This document shows positions 15,784 through 23,511 of a stretch of 64,000 nt of DNA, piece by piece (position 1 is the stretch's first letter; each line of letters begins with the position of its first letter). Location: positions 62,001 to 126,000 of the forward strand of contig CAYUVH010000019.1 of NCBI GenBank assembly GCA_964448135.1, given 5' to 3'. This DNA comes from CAYUVH01 sp964448135. Lineage in GTDB: Bacteria > Verrucomicrobiota > Verrucomicrobiia > Limisphaerales > UBA8199. The notes under the pieces were generated by a model. It ran no database searches. It saw only the letters and a program-made list of their open reading frames with translations, and was not told where the DNA came from. The position numbers were made by a program, and so were the translations under genes.

Positions 15784-16417
15784 CCGCGACACGGACCTCG
15801 CCATCGTCGCCGACGCGGTCAATCTCGCGCGGTTGCGCCGGGCGCTGGCTGAGTTGCAAGCCGGTACAATCGCCGTGCCGCCGTTCGCGGTGAAATTTCT
15901 CCGGCGCGGACATGCCATCCATTTTCGTTGTCAACATCCTGAAGCGTTGCGAATGCGCGTGGACGTGATGTCCAAAATGCGGGGAGTGGATTCCTTCGAC
16001 AAACTCTGGCGGCGGCGCACGACCATTAAATTGCCGGACGGGACAGAGTGCGATTTGCTTTCGCTGCCGGATCTGGTGCAAGCCAAGAAAACGCAGCGCG
16101 ACAAAGACTGGCCGATGATCCGACGGCTGCTTGAGGCTCATTATTTTCAATACCGCGCCAAACCCAACCCGGACCGAATCCGTTTCTGGCTGGAGGAATT
16201 CCGCACACCTGAAATCCTTTTTGAACTCGCTCGACGTTACGCCCCAATGTGCCGGCGCCTGGACTCGAAACGACCCCTGCTGGCTCATGCAATGTCTGGC
16301 GACACCGCGAAGCTGGAGGAAGCCTTGCTGGCCGAGGAATCCGTCGAACGCGCGCGGGACCGGGAATACTGGTTGCCGCTCAAAGCGGAATTGGAGAAAC
16401 TGCGCCACCCCAGATGA
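15674..16417 (+). CDS. Nucleotidyltransferase-fold protein (AbiEii/DUF6036-like)
   Basis: The product (~247 residues) shows the minimal nucleotidyltransferase signature: LLMGGQACVFYGAAEFSRDTDLAIVADAVNLARLRRAL, where GG and the D-x-D (RDTDLAI) form the metal site, and a later Asp (RVDVMSKM). Such proteins transfer NMP groups to tRNA or protein and include toxins of type IV systems and AbiEii. The C-terminal half (~120-247) is helical with SLPDLVQAKKTQRDKDWPMIRRLLEAHY, a common helical tail. A perfect GGAGG at 15664-15668, five bases before TTG 15674, marks that TTG as the start; the next ATG (15710) has no such site and would lose the first helix. It overlaps the preceding small gene by 110 bp. 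Confidence 0.8.
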   Translation: MIPNPIRKVLSSMRAHRVRALLMGGQACVFYGAAEFSRDTDLAIVADAVNLARLRRALAELQAGTIAVPPFAVKFLRRGHAIHFRCQHPEALRMRVDVMSKMRGVDSFDKLWRRRTTIKLPDGTECDLLSLPDLVQAKKTQRDKDWPMIRRLLEAHYFQYRAKPNPDRIRFWLEEFRTPEILFELARRYAPMCRRLDSKRPLLAHAMSGDTAKLEEALLAEESVERARDREYWLPLKAELEKLRHPR

Positions 16418-16505
16418 AAACCGCCGAGGCAAATACGCGACGGAACAGAAAGCCAAAGAATCTGTGAAGAATGGCGCGCAGGTTTGCGCGACGCTGTAGT
16501 TTTCC

Positions 16506-16922
16506 ATGAACTCCGCATCCCAGGATTTTCCACGTCACCTCGGCATTTTGCGCGAGCGGATGTTGCATCCGAACGATTACGAGAAGGCGGTGCATTATTT
16601 CCTGGAGGAGTTTTGCGGCGATAAGGAATTCGTCCGCGCGTCGGATGTGGATGACCCCATGCCGCACCTCGTCGCCGTGCTGGGACGCGTAGCCTCCGGA
16701 GCCGTCGGTCGCCGCGTTGAACTCTCGGGTGCACGGGTGTCCTACCTGCGAGCGCACAAGTTCGTCCATGGCAACGCCCAGGTGGACGGCCGCATCGTCC
16801 TGTTCTTTTATTTTCAGGACGACGACACCGGCATGATGATGTTGATCCCGGGCGTCCGCGGCGAAGGCGACGTCGCCCGCTTCCACCTCGCCGGCGGCCT
16901 GGAAGATCCGCAGAAGAATTGA
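16506..16922 (+). CDS. Conserved hypothetical protein, 138 aa
   Basis: I do not recognise a named family. The protein is acidic and compact with no signal peptide or membrane helix. Visible blocks are MLHPNDYEKAVHYFLEEFCGDKEFVRASDVDDPMPHLVAVLGRVASGAVGR, then LSGARVSYLRAHKFVHGNAQVDGRIVLFFYFQDDDTGMMMLIPGVRG, then FHLAGGL. The phrase 'LRAHKFVHGNAQVDGRIVLFFYF' with conserved-looking His, Asn and Asp suggests a real fold with functional residues. It is 88 bp after the nucleotidyltransferase gene on the same strand and 67 bp before the DUF4256 gene. The ATG at 16506 follows no clear Shine-Dalgarno. Confidence 0.65.
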   Translation: MNSASQDFPRHLGILRERMLHPNDYEKAVHYFLEEFCGDKEFVRASDVDDPMPHLVAVLGRVASGAVGRRVELSGARVSYLRAHKFVHGNAQVDGRIVLFFYFQDDDTGMMMLIPGVRGEGDVARFHLAGGLEDPQKN

Positions 16923-16943
16923 ATCGTGAGCATCTTTTATGAG

Positions 16944-16977
16944 ATAATTGGCCAATTATGGCGAATTCGCCATAATT
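16944..16977. promoter_or_regulatory. Two overlapping perfect palindromes, likely operator
   Basis: The first is 16 bp (16944-16959, half ATAATTGG). The second is 24 bp (16954-16977, half AATTATGGCGAA). They share six bases. They end 12 bp before the ATG of the DUF4256 gene at 16990. There is no T-tract, so a terminator is unlikely; the position suits a repressor site. A cognate regulator was not identified. Confidence 0.6.
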
Positions 16978-16989
16978 AGCCGTTGATAT

Positions 16990-17547
16990 ATGAAAAAGGA
17001 ATTGTCCTTAAAACAACGCGAAGACCTGCTCAAAGCATTGAAAACCCGCTTCGAGAAAAACCCAAACCGTCACAAAGGTGTCGAGTGGACCAAAGTTCAG
17101 TCCAGGTTGGAAGTCAGTCCTGAAAAACTGTGGTCCCTGAGTGAGATGGAAAAAACCGGCGGCGAGCCGGATGTAGTTGGCCACGATAAAAAGACCGGCG
17201 AATTCGTTTTCTATGATTGCTCCGCAGAAACACCCAAAGGCCGCGTCAGTGTTTGCTTCGACCGCGAGGGCTGGGAGTCCCGCAAGGAGCACCGCCCAAA
17301 AAACAGCGCCATGGACATGGCGGCGGAATTGGGCATCGAGCTGTTGACCGAGGAGCAGTATTTTGATCTTCAAAAGCTGGGCGACTTCGACACCAAGACC
17401 TCGAGCTGGGTCGCCACGCCCCCCGATATCCGGAAACTCGGCGGTGCGCTCTACTGCGATCGCCGCTACGGCCGCGTCTTCGTCGGCCACAACGGGGCGC
17501 AATCCTACTATGCGGCGCGAGGGTTTCGTGGAGTATTGAAGGTGTGA
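16990..17547 (+). CDS. DUF4256 family protein
   Basis: The 185-residue protein matches DUF4256 along its whole length: NRHKGVEWTKVQSRLEVSPEKLWSLSEMEKTGGEPDVVGHD (~26-66), YDCSAETPKGRVSVCFDREGWESRK (~74-98), MAAELGIELLTEEQYFDLQKLGDFDTKTSSWVATPPDIRKLGGALYCDRRYGRVFVGHNGAQSYYAARGFRG. It is cytoplasmic with no signal. The function is unknown. The conserved Trp, Asp, Cys and Arg residues suggest an enzyme or nucleotide-binding protein. It stands alone behind a perfect palindrome that may control it and is followed 19 bp later by a modular GGGCC repeat. The start has no good ribosome-binding site, but the start of the family alignment supports it. Confidence 0.92.
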   Translation: MKKELSLKQREDLLKALKTRFEKNPNRHKGVEWTKVQSRLEVSPEKLWSLSEMEKTGGEPDVVGHDKKTGEFVFYDCSAETPKGRVSVCFDREGWESRKEHRPKNSAMDMAAELGIELLTEEQYFDLQKLGDFDTKTSSWVATPPDIRKLGGALYCDRRYGRVFVGHNGAQSYYAARGFRGVLKV

Positions 17548-17565
17548 GCAGCCTGGAAATTTGTT

Positions 17566-17657
17566 TGAGGGCCAAAGGCCCGCCCCATACCAGCCTGGGC
17601 CAACGGCCCAGGACCAAGCCCCAAACGCAACTCAAGGGCTGAAGGCCCGAACCATAA
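17566..17657. repeat. Modular GGGCC hairpin repeat, copy 2
   Basis: Same module order as copy 1: GAGGGCCAAAGGCCCG, CCCCATACCAGC, stem CCTGGGCC-AAC-GGCCCAGG, spacer, AAGGGCTGAAGGCCCG, ACCAT. It fills almost the whole gap between the DUF4256 and glycosidase genes and ends 17 bp before the next ATG. Confidence 0.8.
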
Positions 17658-17673
17658 CTTTGAATTATTGATT

Positions 17674-19842
17674 ATGCGGAACCGAATACTACTGGCCTCC
17701 TTCACGTCGGCGCTTTTGGCGGTCCACCTCCACGCTGCCGAAGCAATCCAAACCGAAGCCAACCGCCCCGCCGAAATCACTTTCCTCGCCGGAATGCCGC
17801 ACGAGGATCCGTTCAACGAAATCATCCTCGACGTCGTATTCACCGATCCCGCCGGCAAAGAGATGCGTGTCCCGGCGTTCTGGGCCGGCAAGAGTGCCTG
17901 GAAGGTTCGTTACTCATCTCCGATCACGGGCAAACATCAATACAAAACCGAGTGTAATCTAAAGGACGACACCGGCCTCAACGGCGTCGAAGGCGATGTC
18001 GAGATTCGGCCTTACACGGGGACGAATGCGCTCTACCTGCACGGCCCGGTACGGGTGGCAGAGGATCATCGTCATTTTGCCTACGCCGACGGCACGCCGT
18101 TTTTTTGGCTCGGCGACACGTGGTGGATGGGACTCTGCAAGCGCATCGAATGGCCCGGCGAATTTCAAATCCTGACCTCCGATCGCGTCGCCAAGGGTTT
18201 TACTGTGGTGCAAATCGTGGCGGGTTTGTATCCGGACATGCCGCCGTTCGATCCGCGTGGCGCGAATGAAGCGGGTTTTCCGTGGGAGACAAATTACGCC
18301 CGCATCCGGCCTGAGTATTTCGACGAGGCCGATCACCGGCTGAACCACCTGGTGGACTCCGGCATCACGCCGTGCCTGGTTGGCGCGTGGGGATATTTCA
18401 TTCCGTGGATGGGCGTCGAGAAAGCCAGGCAGCATTGGCGCTATCTCGTCGCGCGCTACGGCGCGTATCCGATGTTCTGGTGTGCGGCGGGCGAGGCGAA
18501 TTTGCCCTATTATCTTGTGAAGGGATTTCCCTTCGACGACCGCAAACAAGTGGCCGATTGGACGCAGGTCATGGAGAGCATTCGCAAGACGGACCCGTTC
18601 CATCGCCCCTTGAGTATTCATCCCACCGGCCTGGGCAAGTTGAGCGCGCGCGGTTCCGTGAATGATCAGTCCGTCCTCGATTTCGACATGCTGCAAACCG
18701 GCCACGGCTTGCGCGAGGTGCTGGGACCCACCGTCGCGACAGTGCGCGCTTCGTGGCAGGACCGGCCAATGATGCCGGTCGTTGATAGCGAAGTTGCGTA
18801 CGAAATGCTCAGTGACCGGATTCCAGCGGATGTTGTGCGACTGATGTTCTGGGCCTGTATGCTAAACGGCGCCGCCGGCCATACCTACGGTGCAAACGGC
18901 ATCTGGCAATGCAATCGTTCTGGCCAGCCCCACGGAGCCTCGCCGCACGGCGGTAATTACGGCAGTATCCCCTGGAACGAGGCGATGAAACTGCCGGGTT
19001 CAGACCAGTTGGGCCAGGCGAAGGGCTTTCTGGAAACTTTCGATTGGACGAAGCTCGAACCGCAATCCGAGACGGTAAGTTGGGTCTCCACGCGTGAGCG
19101 GCCGGTGTGGGGCCAGTGGATTTGGTATCCGGAAGGAAATCCCAAAGCCGACGCGCCCGCCGAGGCCCGATACTTCCGCCGGGCTTTTGCGCTATCGCAG
19201 GATAGCGAAGTCAAACATGCCACGCTGAACATTTCGGCGGATGACGCTTTCAAGGTCTGGCTTAATGGCAATGAAATCGGCGGCGGCTCCGACTGGCGCG
19301 ATCCCGGTCAATACGACGTGACCAAACTGCTGTTCTCGGGGACGAATGTAGTCTCGGTGCGCGCGGTCAACGCTCCCGCCGCCGGCGCAAATCCGGCGGG
19401 CCTGATTGTCGGGCTGAGTGTCGAATTCAAGGATGGCAAAAAGGTTTTCGTGGGTTCCGATGCCAAGTGGAAATCCTCCAAGGCCGAGACGGCGGATTGG
19501 ACGAAGCCTGGTTCCGACGAATCCGGATGGCAAAGCGCCCTGGCTCTGGGCAAGTATGGCGAGGCGCCGTGGGGCCGGATCGGTTCAATGGACAACCCCG
19601 CCGCGCCTTACGCCGCCGGGATCGCTGACCGCTTTCAAATCATCTACGCGTGCGATCCGCGCCCCGTTCGCGTGACCCGCCTGCAGCCGCGCGCGCAATA
19701 TCGCGTCACCCACTTCGACCCGGCCACCGGCAAACGCTTCGAGGAACCCACTCCCTGGGTGGCGCCCGCGGACACCGCCGAGTTTCCGCCTCCCGCCACT
19801 GATCACGATTGGGTGCTCGTGCTGGAACTGAAAGCAACCTAG
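17674..19842 (+). CDS. Secreted DUF4038 (GH140/apiosidase-like) glycosidase with an inserted beta-sandwich module
   Basis: The 722-residue protein has a signal peptide (MRNRILLASFTSALLAVHLHAA). A DUF5060 beta-sandwich (~25-110) precedes the DUF4038 TIM barrel (~130-450: FFWLGDTWWMGLCKR; KGFTVVQIVAGLYPDMPP; YFDEADHRLNHLVDSGITPCLVGAWGYF; MFWCAAGEANLPYY). It ends with the putative collagen-binding/Big-like domain (~655-722: AGIADRFQIIYACDPRPVRVTRLQPRAQYRVTHFDPATGKRFEEP). Between barrel and end lies an extra ~170-residue galactose-binding-like module (WGQWIWYPEGNPKADAPAEARYF...DDAFKVWLNGNEIGG...GWQSALALGKYG), not usual at this place. The family hydrolyses plant-type glycans such as apiose-containing pectin; the exact linkage is not readable. 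ATG 17674 opens the signal peptide. The stop overlaps cbiX (convergent, CTAG). Confidence 0.85.
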   Translation: MRNRILLASFTSALLAVHLHAAEAIQTEANRPAEITFLAGMPHEDPFNEIILDVVFTDPAGKEMRVPAFWAGKSAWKVRYSSPITGKHQYKTECNLKDDTGLNGVEGDVEIRPYTGTNALYLHGPVRVAEDHRHFAYADGTPFFWLGDTWWMGLCKRIEWPGEFQILTSDRVAKGFTVVQIVAGLYPDMPPFDPRGANEAGFPWETNYARIRPEYFDEADHRLNHLVDSGITPCLVGAWGYFIPWMGVEKARQHWRYLVARYGAYPMFWCAAGEANLPYYLVKGFPFDDRKQVADWTQVMESIRKTDPFHRPLSIHPTGLGKLSARGSVNDQSVLDFDMLQTGHGLREVLGPTVATVRASWQDRPMMPVVDSEVAYEMLSDRIPADVVRLMFWACMLNGAAGHTYGANGIWQCNRSGQPHGASPHGGNYGSIPWNEAMKLPGSDQLGQAKGFLETFDWTKLEPQSETVSWVSTRERPVWGQWIWYPEGNPKADAPAEARYFRRAFALSQDSEVKHATLNISADDAFKVWLNGNEIGGGSDWRDPGQYDVTKLLFSGTNVVSVRAVNAPAAGANPAGLIVGLSVEFKDGKKVFVGSDAKWKSSKAETADWTKPGSDESGWQSALALGKYGEAPWGRIGSMDNPAAPYAAGIADRFQIIYACDPRPVRVTRLQPRAQYRVTHFDPATGKRFEEPTPWVAPADTAEFPPPATDHDWVLVLELKAT

Positions 19843-20693
19843 CCTTCGCTCCACTCCAATCCTTCGGCAGCGCGCGCCAGTATGATATCGGCCACTCGTT
19901 TGTCAGTGCCGACCGGCTCGGCGTACCACACCCGCTTTCCCTGCTTCTCCGTCGGATTGCGCCACGCCGGCTGGCCGGCCTCGCGTCGCTGTTTCACCAT
20001 CCGCTCCGGCGTGCCCAACGCCATGGGGATGTCCTCCGCCACATGCGGACCTTCGCTGATGAAGAACGGCACCACCACCACGTTGTCCGTCTTGGCCAAC
20101 TCGTGATACCTCGCAACTTTCGGCTCCTCATCCAGGAACACCGCCTCCACCGCCGCGTAAACTCCGCGTTCTCGCAACAACTCAATCTGCCGTTCAATCG
20201 CCATGCGCGAGTTCGCATTCTGCTCCGTGCCGTGCCCGGCAATGACGAGGGTGGTGCTTGCCGGCTTGGGCGCGCGCGGAAACGGGAATCGCTTCACCAC
20301 TTCGCTCGCGCGGGAGAGCAGAACTTCCGTCATCAGGGGATGAGTGCCGACCACGTGGCAATAAACCCAAACACGCGAATCCTTGCGTTGGACTCGTCCT
20401 GCCTCTCCGGTCCCGGAAAGGGAGAATCCCAGTCTCTGCGGGATCACCTGCTCGCTGAAGTAACCTTCGCTGATGAACAGCGGCACGATCAAAACGCGCG
20501 CGGCCTTGATCTCCGCCAGCACCTTCTCAATCTGCGGCTCTTGTTTCCAAAACGCCTCGCGGACTTCCACACCGCCAAATTGTCGCCGCAATTCAGCCGC
20601 ATGCTGATAGGCCGGCGCGCCGGCGGCGGGATCAAAACTCGATCCGTGCCCCAGTATAATGATTGCAGCATTTGCAAGATTTGCCTGACTCAC
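19839..20693 (-). CDS. cbiX: Sirohydrochlorin chelatase CbiX, two-domain form
   Basis: The ~284-residue protein has two repeats of the CbiX/CbiK chelatase fold. The first begins AAIIILGHGSSFDPAAG (His active site) with IVPLFISEGYFSEQVIPQRLGF. The second begins TTLVIAGHGTEQNANSRMAIERQIELL with VVPFFISEGPHVAEDIPMAL. It inserts cobalt (or iron) into sirohydrochlorin, for cobalamin or siroheme. The GTG at 20693 (VSQANLANAAIIIL) is the most likely start; longer frames run into the divergent gene at 20799. No other tetrapyrrole gene is nearby, so its pathway partners lie elsewhere. The 3' end overlaps the glycosidase stop by 4 bp. Confidence 0.9.
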   Translation of the reverse strand: MSQANLANAAIIILGHGSSFDPAAGAPAYQHAAELRRQFGGVEVREAFWKQEPQIEKVLAEIKAARVLIVPLFISEGYFSEQVIPQRLGFSLSGTGEAGRVQRKDSRVWVYCHVVGTHPLMTEVLLSRASEVVKRFPFPRAPKPASTTLVIAGHGTEQNANSRMAIERQIELLRERGVYAAVEAVFLDEEPKVARYHELAKTDNVVVVPFFISEGPHVAEDIPMALGTPERMVKQRREAGQPAWRNPTEKQGKRVWYAEPVGTDKRVADIILARAAEGLEWSEG

Positions 20694-20798
20694 CTGCGAA
20701 TGGTTGCGCACTTCGCAACCGCTCGCAAGGGAATGACGAAGCACGAACGAACGCACGCCTTGTAATCGCTCCAATATTCTGACTTCATTCGCGCCGAT

Positions 20799-22940
20799 AT
20801 GGACCAGTCCCGTAAAGTGTTTCGGCTTATCATTCCGGCATTGCTCTTCCTGGTTTTTGCGACTGATGCGGCCGCTGGGAAGTCCTGGCTGAACTTCGTC
20901 TGTGCCGAGGACAATGACTTGTATCGCGCGGTGGGGAAGCATCCCCGATTCGAGGACGTGCAGAAAGCTTTCGAAACCGTGCCGACCAATTCGGTGGTGT
21001 TGGTGCTGGCAGACGGCTATCCGGTGCAGCGCACGAAGATCACTCCCGCGCAGCTTGCGTTGGCGGCAAGCCGAAAGCTTGGTTTGTACGTCGAGTATCC
21101 GGAGGCGTTGCCCGGATTGGAATTTGGCAAACCGCGGACGGCTGCATGGGAACGGCTGGTTTTGGCGTCGGACCGTTTTTCGCCGGAACTCCAGAAACTC
21201 CGCATATTGATGGCTCACGAATGCGAGTTTCTGCCGGTGAATTTCACCGGGCAATCGGACATCGTGATTGCACGGGTCGCCGGTTATGACACGGCGGTGT
21301 TCGGCCTTCCGATGACAAATGTATGGCCGATTTTGTTCGAACTGCCGGATTCGCACGTGTTGGTGGCGACCACCCGGCTCAGCGATTTTGTGAGAGGGCG
21401 TTTTGCGCCAGCCATGGATTGGCAGTTGCTGTGGACGAAAATTCTGGCGTCGCTGGCACCCCAGGAAACCTTCTCCGTGAGGTTCAAGGATGTGGTCCAA
21501 CCGGTATATGCGCGCGATGCACGCCTGCCGCGGAAATTTGAGAAGGAGGCGTTTACGCGTGCCGCCGATTGGTTTACGCATGCCGGTCTGCTGGTGCATC
21601 CAGCGGACAAAGCGGGAATGTATCGCGCGATCGCCGCCGGGACGGAAACGACGGCCCCTCCGCCAGCCGGCATTTGGGAAGGTGATGGTTCGCTCGGCAT
21701 CCTGGAAGGATACGAGTCTGGAATTGCGCCGGACGGAAGCCAGAAGCGGCGGCTGCCGTTGCGCGCGGATTGCAATTGCGAGTCGGCCATGGTCCTGGCG
21801 CTCGACAGCACGATCAATGGACGAGCCGCCAATGCGAACATCGCGAGCAACCTGCTGGACTTCGTGTATTTCAATTCCGGCATGTGCAAGGGAGTGCGCG
21901 GCGATCCCAAGCAGGCGGCGTTCGGGCTGATTGGCTGGGGCGATCTCGCGCCGGCGTGGTTGGTGGCAAACTATGGAGACGACAACGCCTGCGCCATGCT
22001 GGCGACGATGACGGCGGGCGCCGCTCTCAAGACTGACCGGTGGGATGGTGTGCTGATGCGCGCGTTGCTGGCCAATTTTCGGACGACGGGGAAGTTTGGT
22101 TTTCGCGGCGACCGGTTGGATTTGCCGGTGCTCGCGCAAAACGGCTGGCGGCATTTTTACGATGCCGGGACGATCAATTACTCGCCACACTTTGAATCGC
22201 TGCTGTGGGCTTGTTATCTGTGGGGTTACCGGCAGACGGGATTCAAACCGTTCCTCGAGCGCACGCGCACGGGGATGGAAATGATGATGAAGGTTTATCC
22301 AGAGAAATGGCGCTGGCAGGACAATCTGGAACGCGCGCATATCCTGTTGAGTCTCGCGTGGCTGGTGCGGGTGGACGACACGCCGCAGCATCGCGCCTGG
22401 CTGGACCAGGTGGCGAGCGACCTCCTAAAGGACCAGACGGCTACCGGTTCGATTCATGAGCGTCTGGGCACCGGGCCGGGAGGACATTACCGGGTGCCGA
22501 TGCGAAATGAGGATTACGGAACGACGGAGACGCCGTTGCTCCAGCAGAATGGTGATCCGGTGAGCGACCAACTCTATACGACTGGGTTTGCGTTGCTGGG
22601 GCTGCACGAGGCGTACGCGGCCACGGGTGATTCGAAGTTCAAAGACGCGGAAGACAAACTGGCCGAGTATCTTTGCCGCATCCAGACGCGGTCGAGTCGC
22701 TTTGCATATCTGGATGGCACGTGGTTCCGGGCATTTGACGATGCGCGGTGGGAGGCGTGGGCGAGTTCGGCGGATGCAGGGTGGGGTGCCTGGTCGCTCG
22801 AAGCGGGTTGGGGACAATCCTGGACGGCGGCGGTGCTTGGTTTGCGAATCGAGCAGCGAAGCCTGTGGGATTTCACAACAAACAGCCGTGTTAGTGTCCA
22901 CTTTCCCAAGGAGAAGACGCTGCTGGAACTGAGCGAGTGA
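20799..22940 (+). CDS. Secreted protein with (alpha/alpha)6 glycosidase-like helical domain, function unknown
   Basis: The 713-residue protein has a signal peptide (MDQSRKVFRLIIPALLFLVFATDAAAG). An N-terminal alpha/beta region (~30-240) follows, with 'SVVLVLADGYPV', 'LGLYVEYPEALPG' and 'ARVAGYDTAVFG', resembling a class I glutamine-amidotransferase-like fold seen in verrucomicrobial secreted enzymes. From ~250 to 700 helices alternate with loops (LRADCNCESAMVLALDS; AHILLSLAWLVRVDDTPQHRAWL; GFALLGLHEAYAATGDSKFKDAEDKLAEYLCRIQ), the pattern of an alpha/alpha toroid typical of glycosidases and polysaccharide lyases. The substrate is unknown. It is divergent from cbiX with a 105-bp shared upstream gap. 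The catalytic acids cannot be named from sequence alone. Confidence 0.75.
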   Translation: MDQSRKVFRLIIPALLFLVFATDAAAGKSWLNFVCAEDNDLYRAVGKHPRFEDVQKAFETVPTNSVVLVLADGYPVQRTKITPAQLALAASRKLGLYVEYPEALPGLEFGKPRTAAWERLVLASDRFSPELQKLRILMAHECEFLPVNFTGQSDIVIARVAGYDTAVFGLPMTNVWPILFELPDSHVLVATTRLSDFVRGRFAPAMDWQLLWTKILASLAPQETFSVRFKDVVQPVYARDARLPRKFEKEAFTRAADWFTHAGLLVHPADKAGMYRAIAAGTETTAPPPAGIWEGDGSLGILEGYESGIAPDGSQKRRLPLRADCNCESAMVLALDSTINGRAANANIASNLLDFVYFNSGMCKGVRGDPKQAAFGLIGWGDLAPAWLVANYGDDNACAMLATMTAGAALKTDRWDGVLMRALLANFRTTGKFGFRGDRLDLPVLAQNGWRHFYDAGTINYSPHFESLLWACYLWGYRQTGFKPFLERTRTGMEMMMKVYPEKWRWQDNLERAHILLSLAWLVRVDDTPQHRAWLDQVASDLLKDQTATGSIHERLGTGPGGHYRVPMRNEDYGTTETPLLQQNGDPVSDQLYTTGFALLGLHEAYAATGDSKFKDAEDKLAEYLCRIQTRSSRFAYLDGTWFRAFDDARWEAWASSADAGWGAWSLEAGWGQSWTAAVLGLRIEQRSLWDFTTNSRVSVHFPKEKTLLELSE

Positions 22941-23161
22941 CGCTGCACGTGGGTTGGCTTGCGTTCCTGGATGACGGTTCTGTCATAATCAGGCGTGTCT
23001 TTACGACGTGGATATCGCTCGTAAGTTATTGGTAGAGTTTCACTTACCGATTCTGTTAAAAAGCGTCAAAGCAAATTATGATTCCGTTTGTGGGTTCTCA
23101 AATTCGTTTTTGGGCACTGAAGCTGCTATCTCAGAATCAGGGATAGTAGGGAAACGCAATT

Positions 23162-23488
23162 ATGGACGCAGACGAACGCACTATTTGCAAATATCTTCAG
23201 ACCTGCCAAAACCAATTCATTTCGATCAGAGAGATTTCCAAGCGGGCGGCGGGCAGAAAACGATACCAGCGCGATCCAGAGTGGGCGATAGCCCCGACGG
23301 GTCGGCTGCTGGATCGTGGTGTCCTTGAGTCGGATGGGTCGAATCATTTTCGCCTGATCCCGCGTGAGAAACCGAAGAAGCCGCAGAAATGGATCGCGCC
23401 GCATATCCGGAACATTCTGGAACGCAGTGGCAATTTTACCGAGGTCCTGCAATTGGACGAAGACCTGATGCCGGAGGTCGAAAAATAG
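23162..23488 (+). CDS. Small conserved protein, winged-helix-like
   Basis: The 108-residue basic protein MDADERTICKYLQTCQNQFISIREISKRAAGRKRYQRDPEWAIAPTGRLLDRGVLESDGSNHFRL has the layout of a winged helix: a helix, a helix containing FISIREISKRAAG, then a strand pair ending VLESDGSNHFRL. The C-terminal part carries a Pro/Lys stretch and an acidic tail. I recall similar short proteins (DADER..ICdYL...FVS..EI.rRAgG) as common in Verrucomicrobia, of unknown role, perhaps DNA-binding. It is isolated between the secreted protein and the rhomboid gene, which is on the opposite strand. The ~220 bp upstream holds no other gene. Confidence 0.65.
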   Translation: MDADERTICKYLQTCQNQFISIREISKRAAGRKRYQRDPEWAIAPTGRLLDRGVLESDGSNHFRLIPREKPKKPQKWIAPHIRNILERSGNFTEVLQLDEDLMPEVEK

Positions 23489-23511
23489 CCCGCTGGTTGG
23501 CGCCATAGGTG

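Noticed and set aside
20694..22391. Long minus-strand extension of cbiX over the secreted protein gene
   Set aside because: No homology beyond the chelatase; the opposite strand has a signal peptide and conserved helices. The start is placed at 20693.
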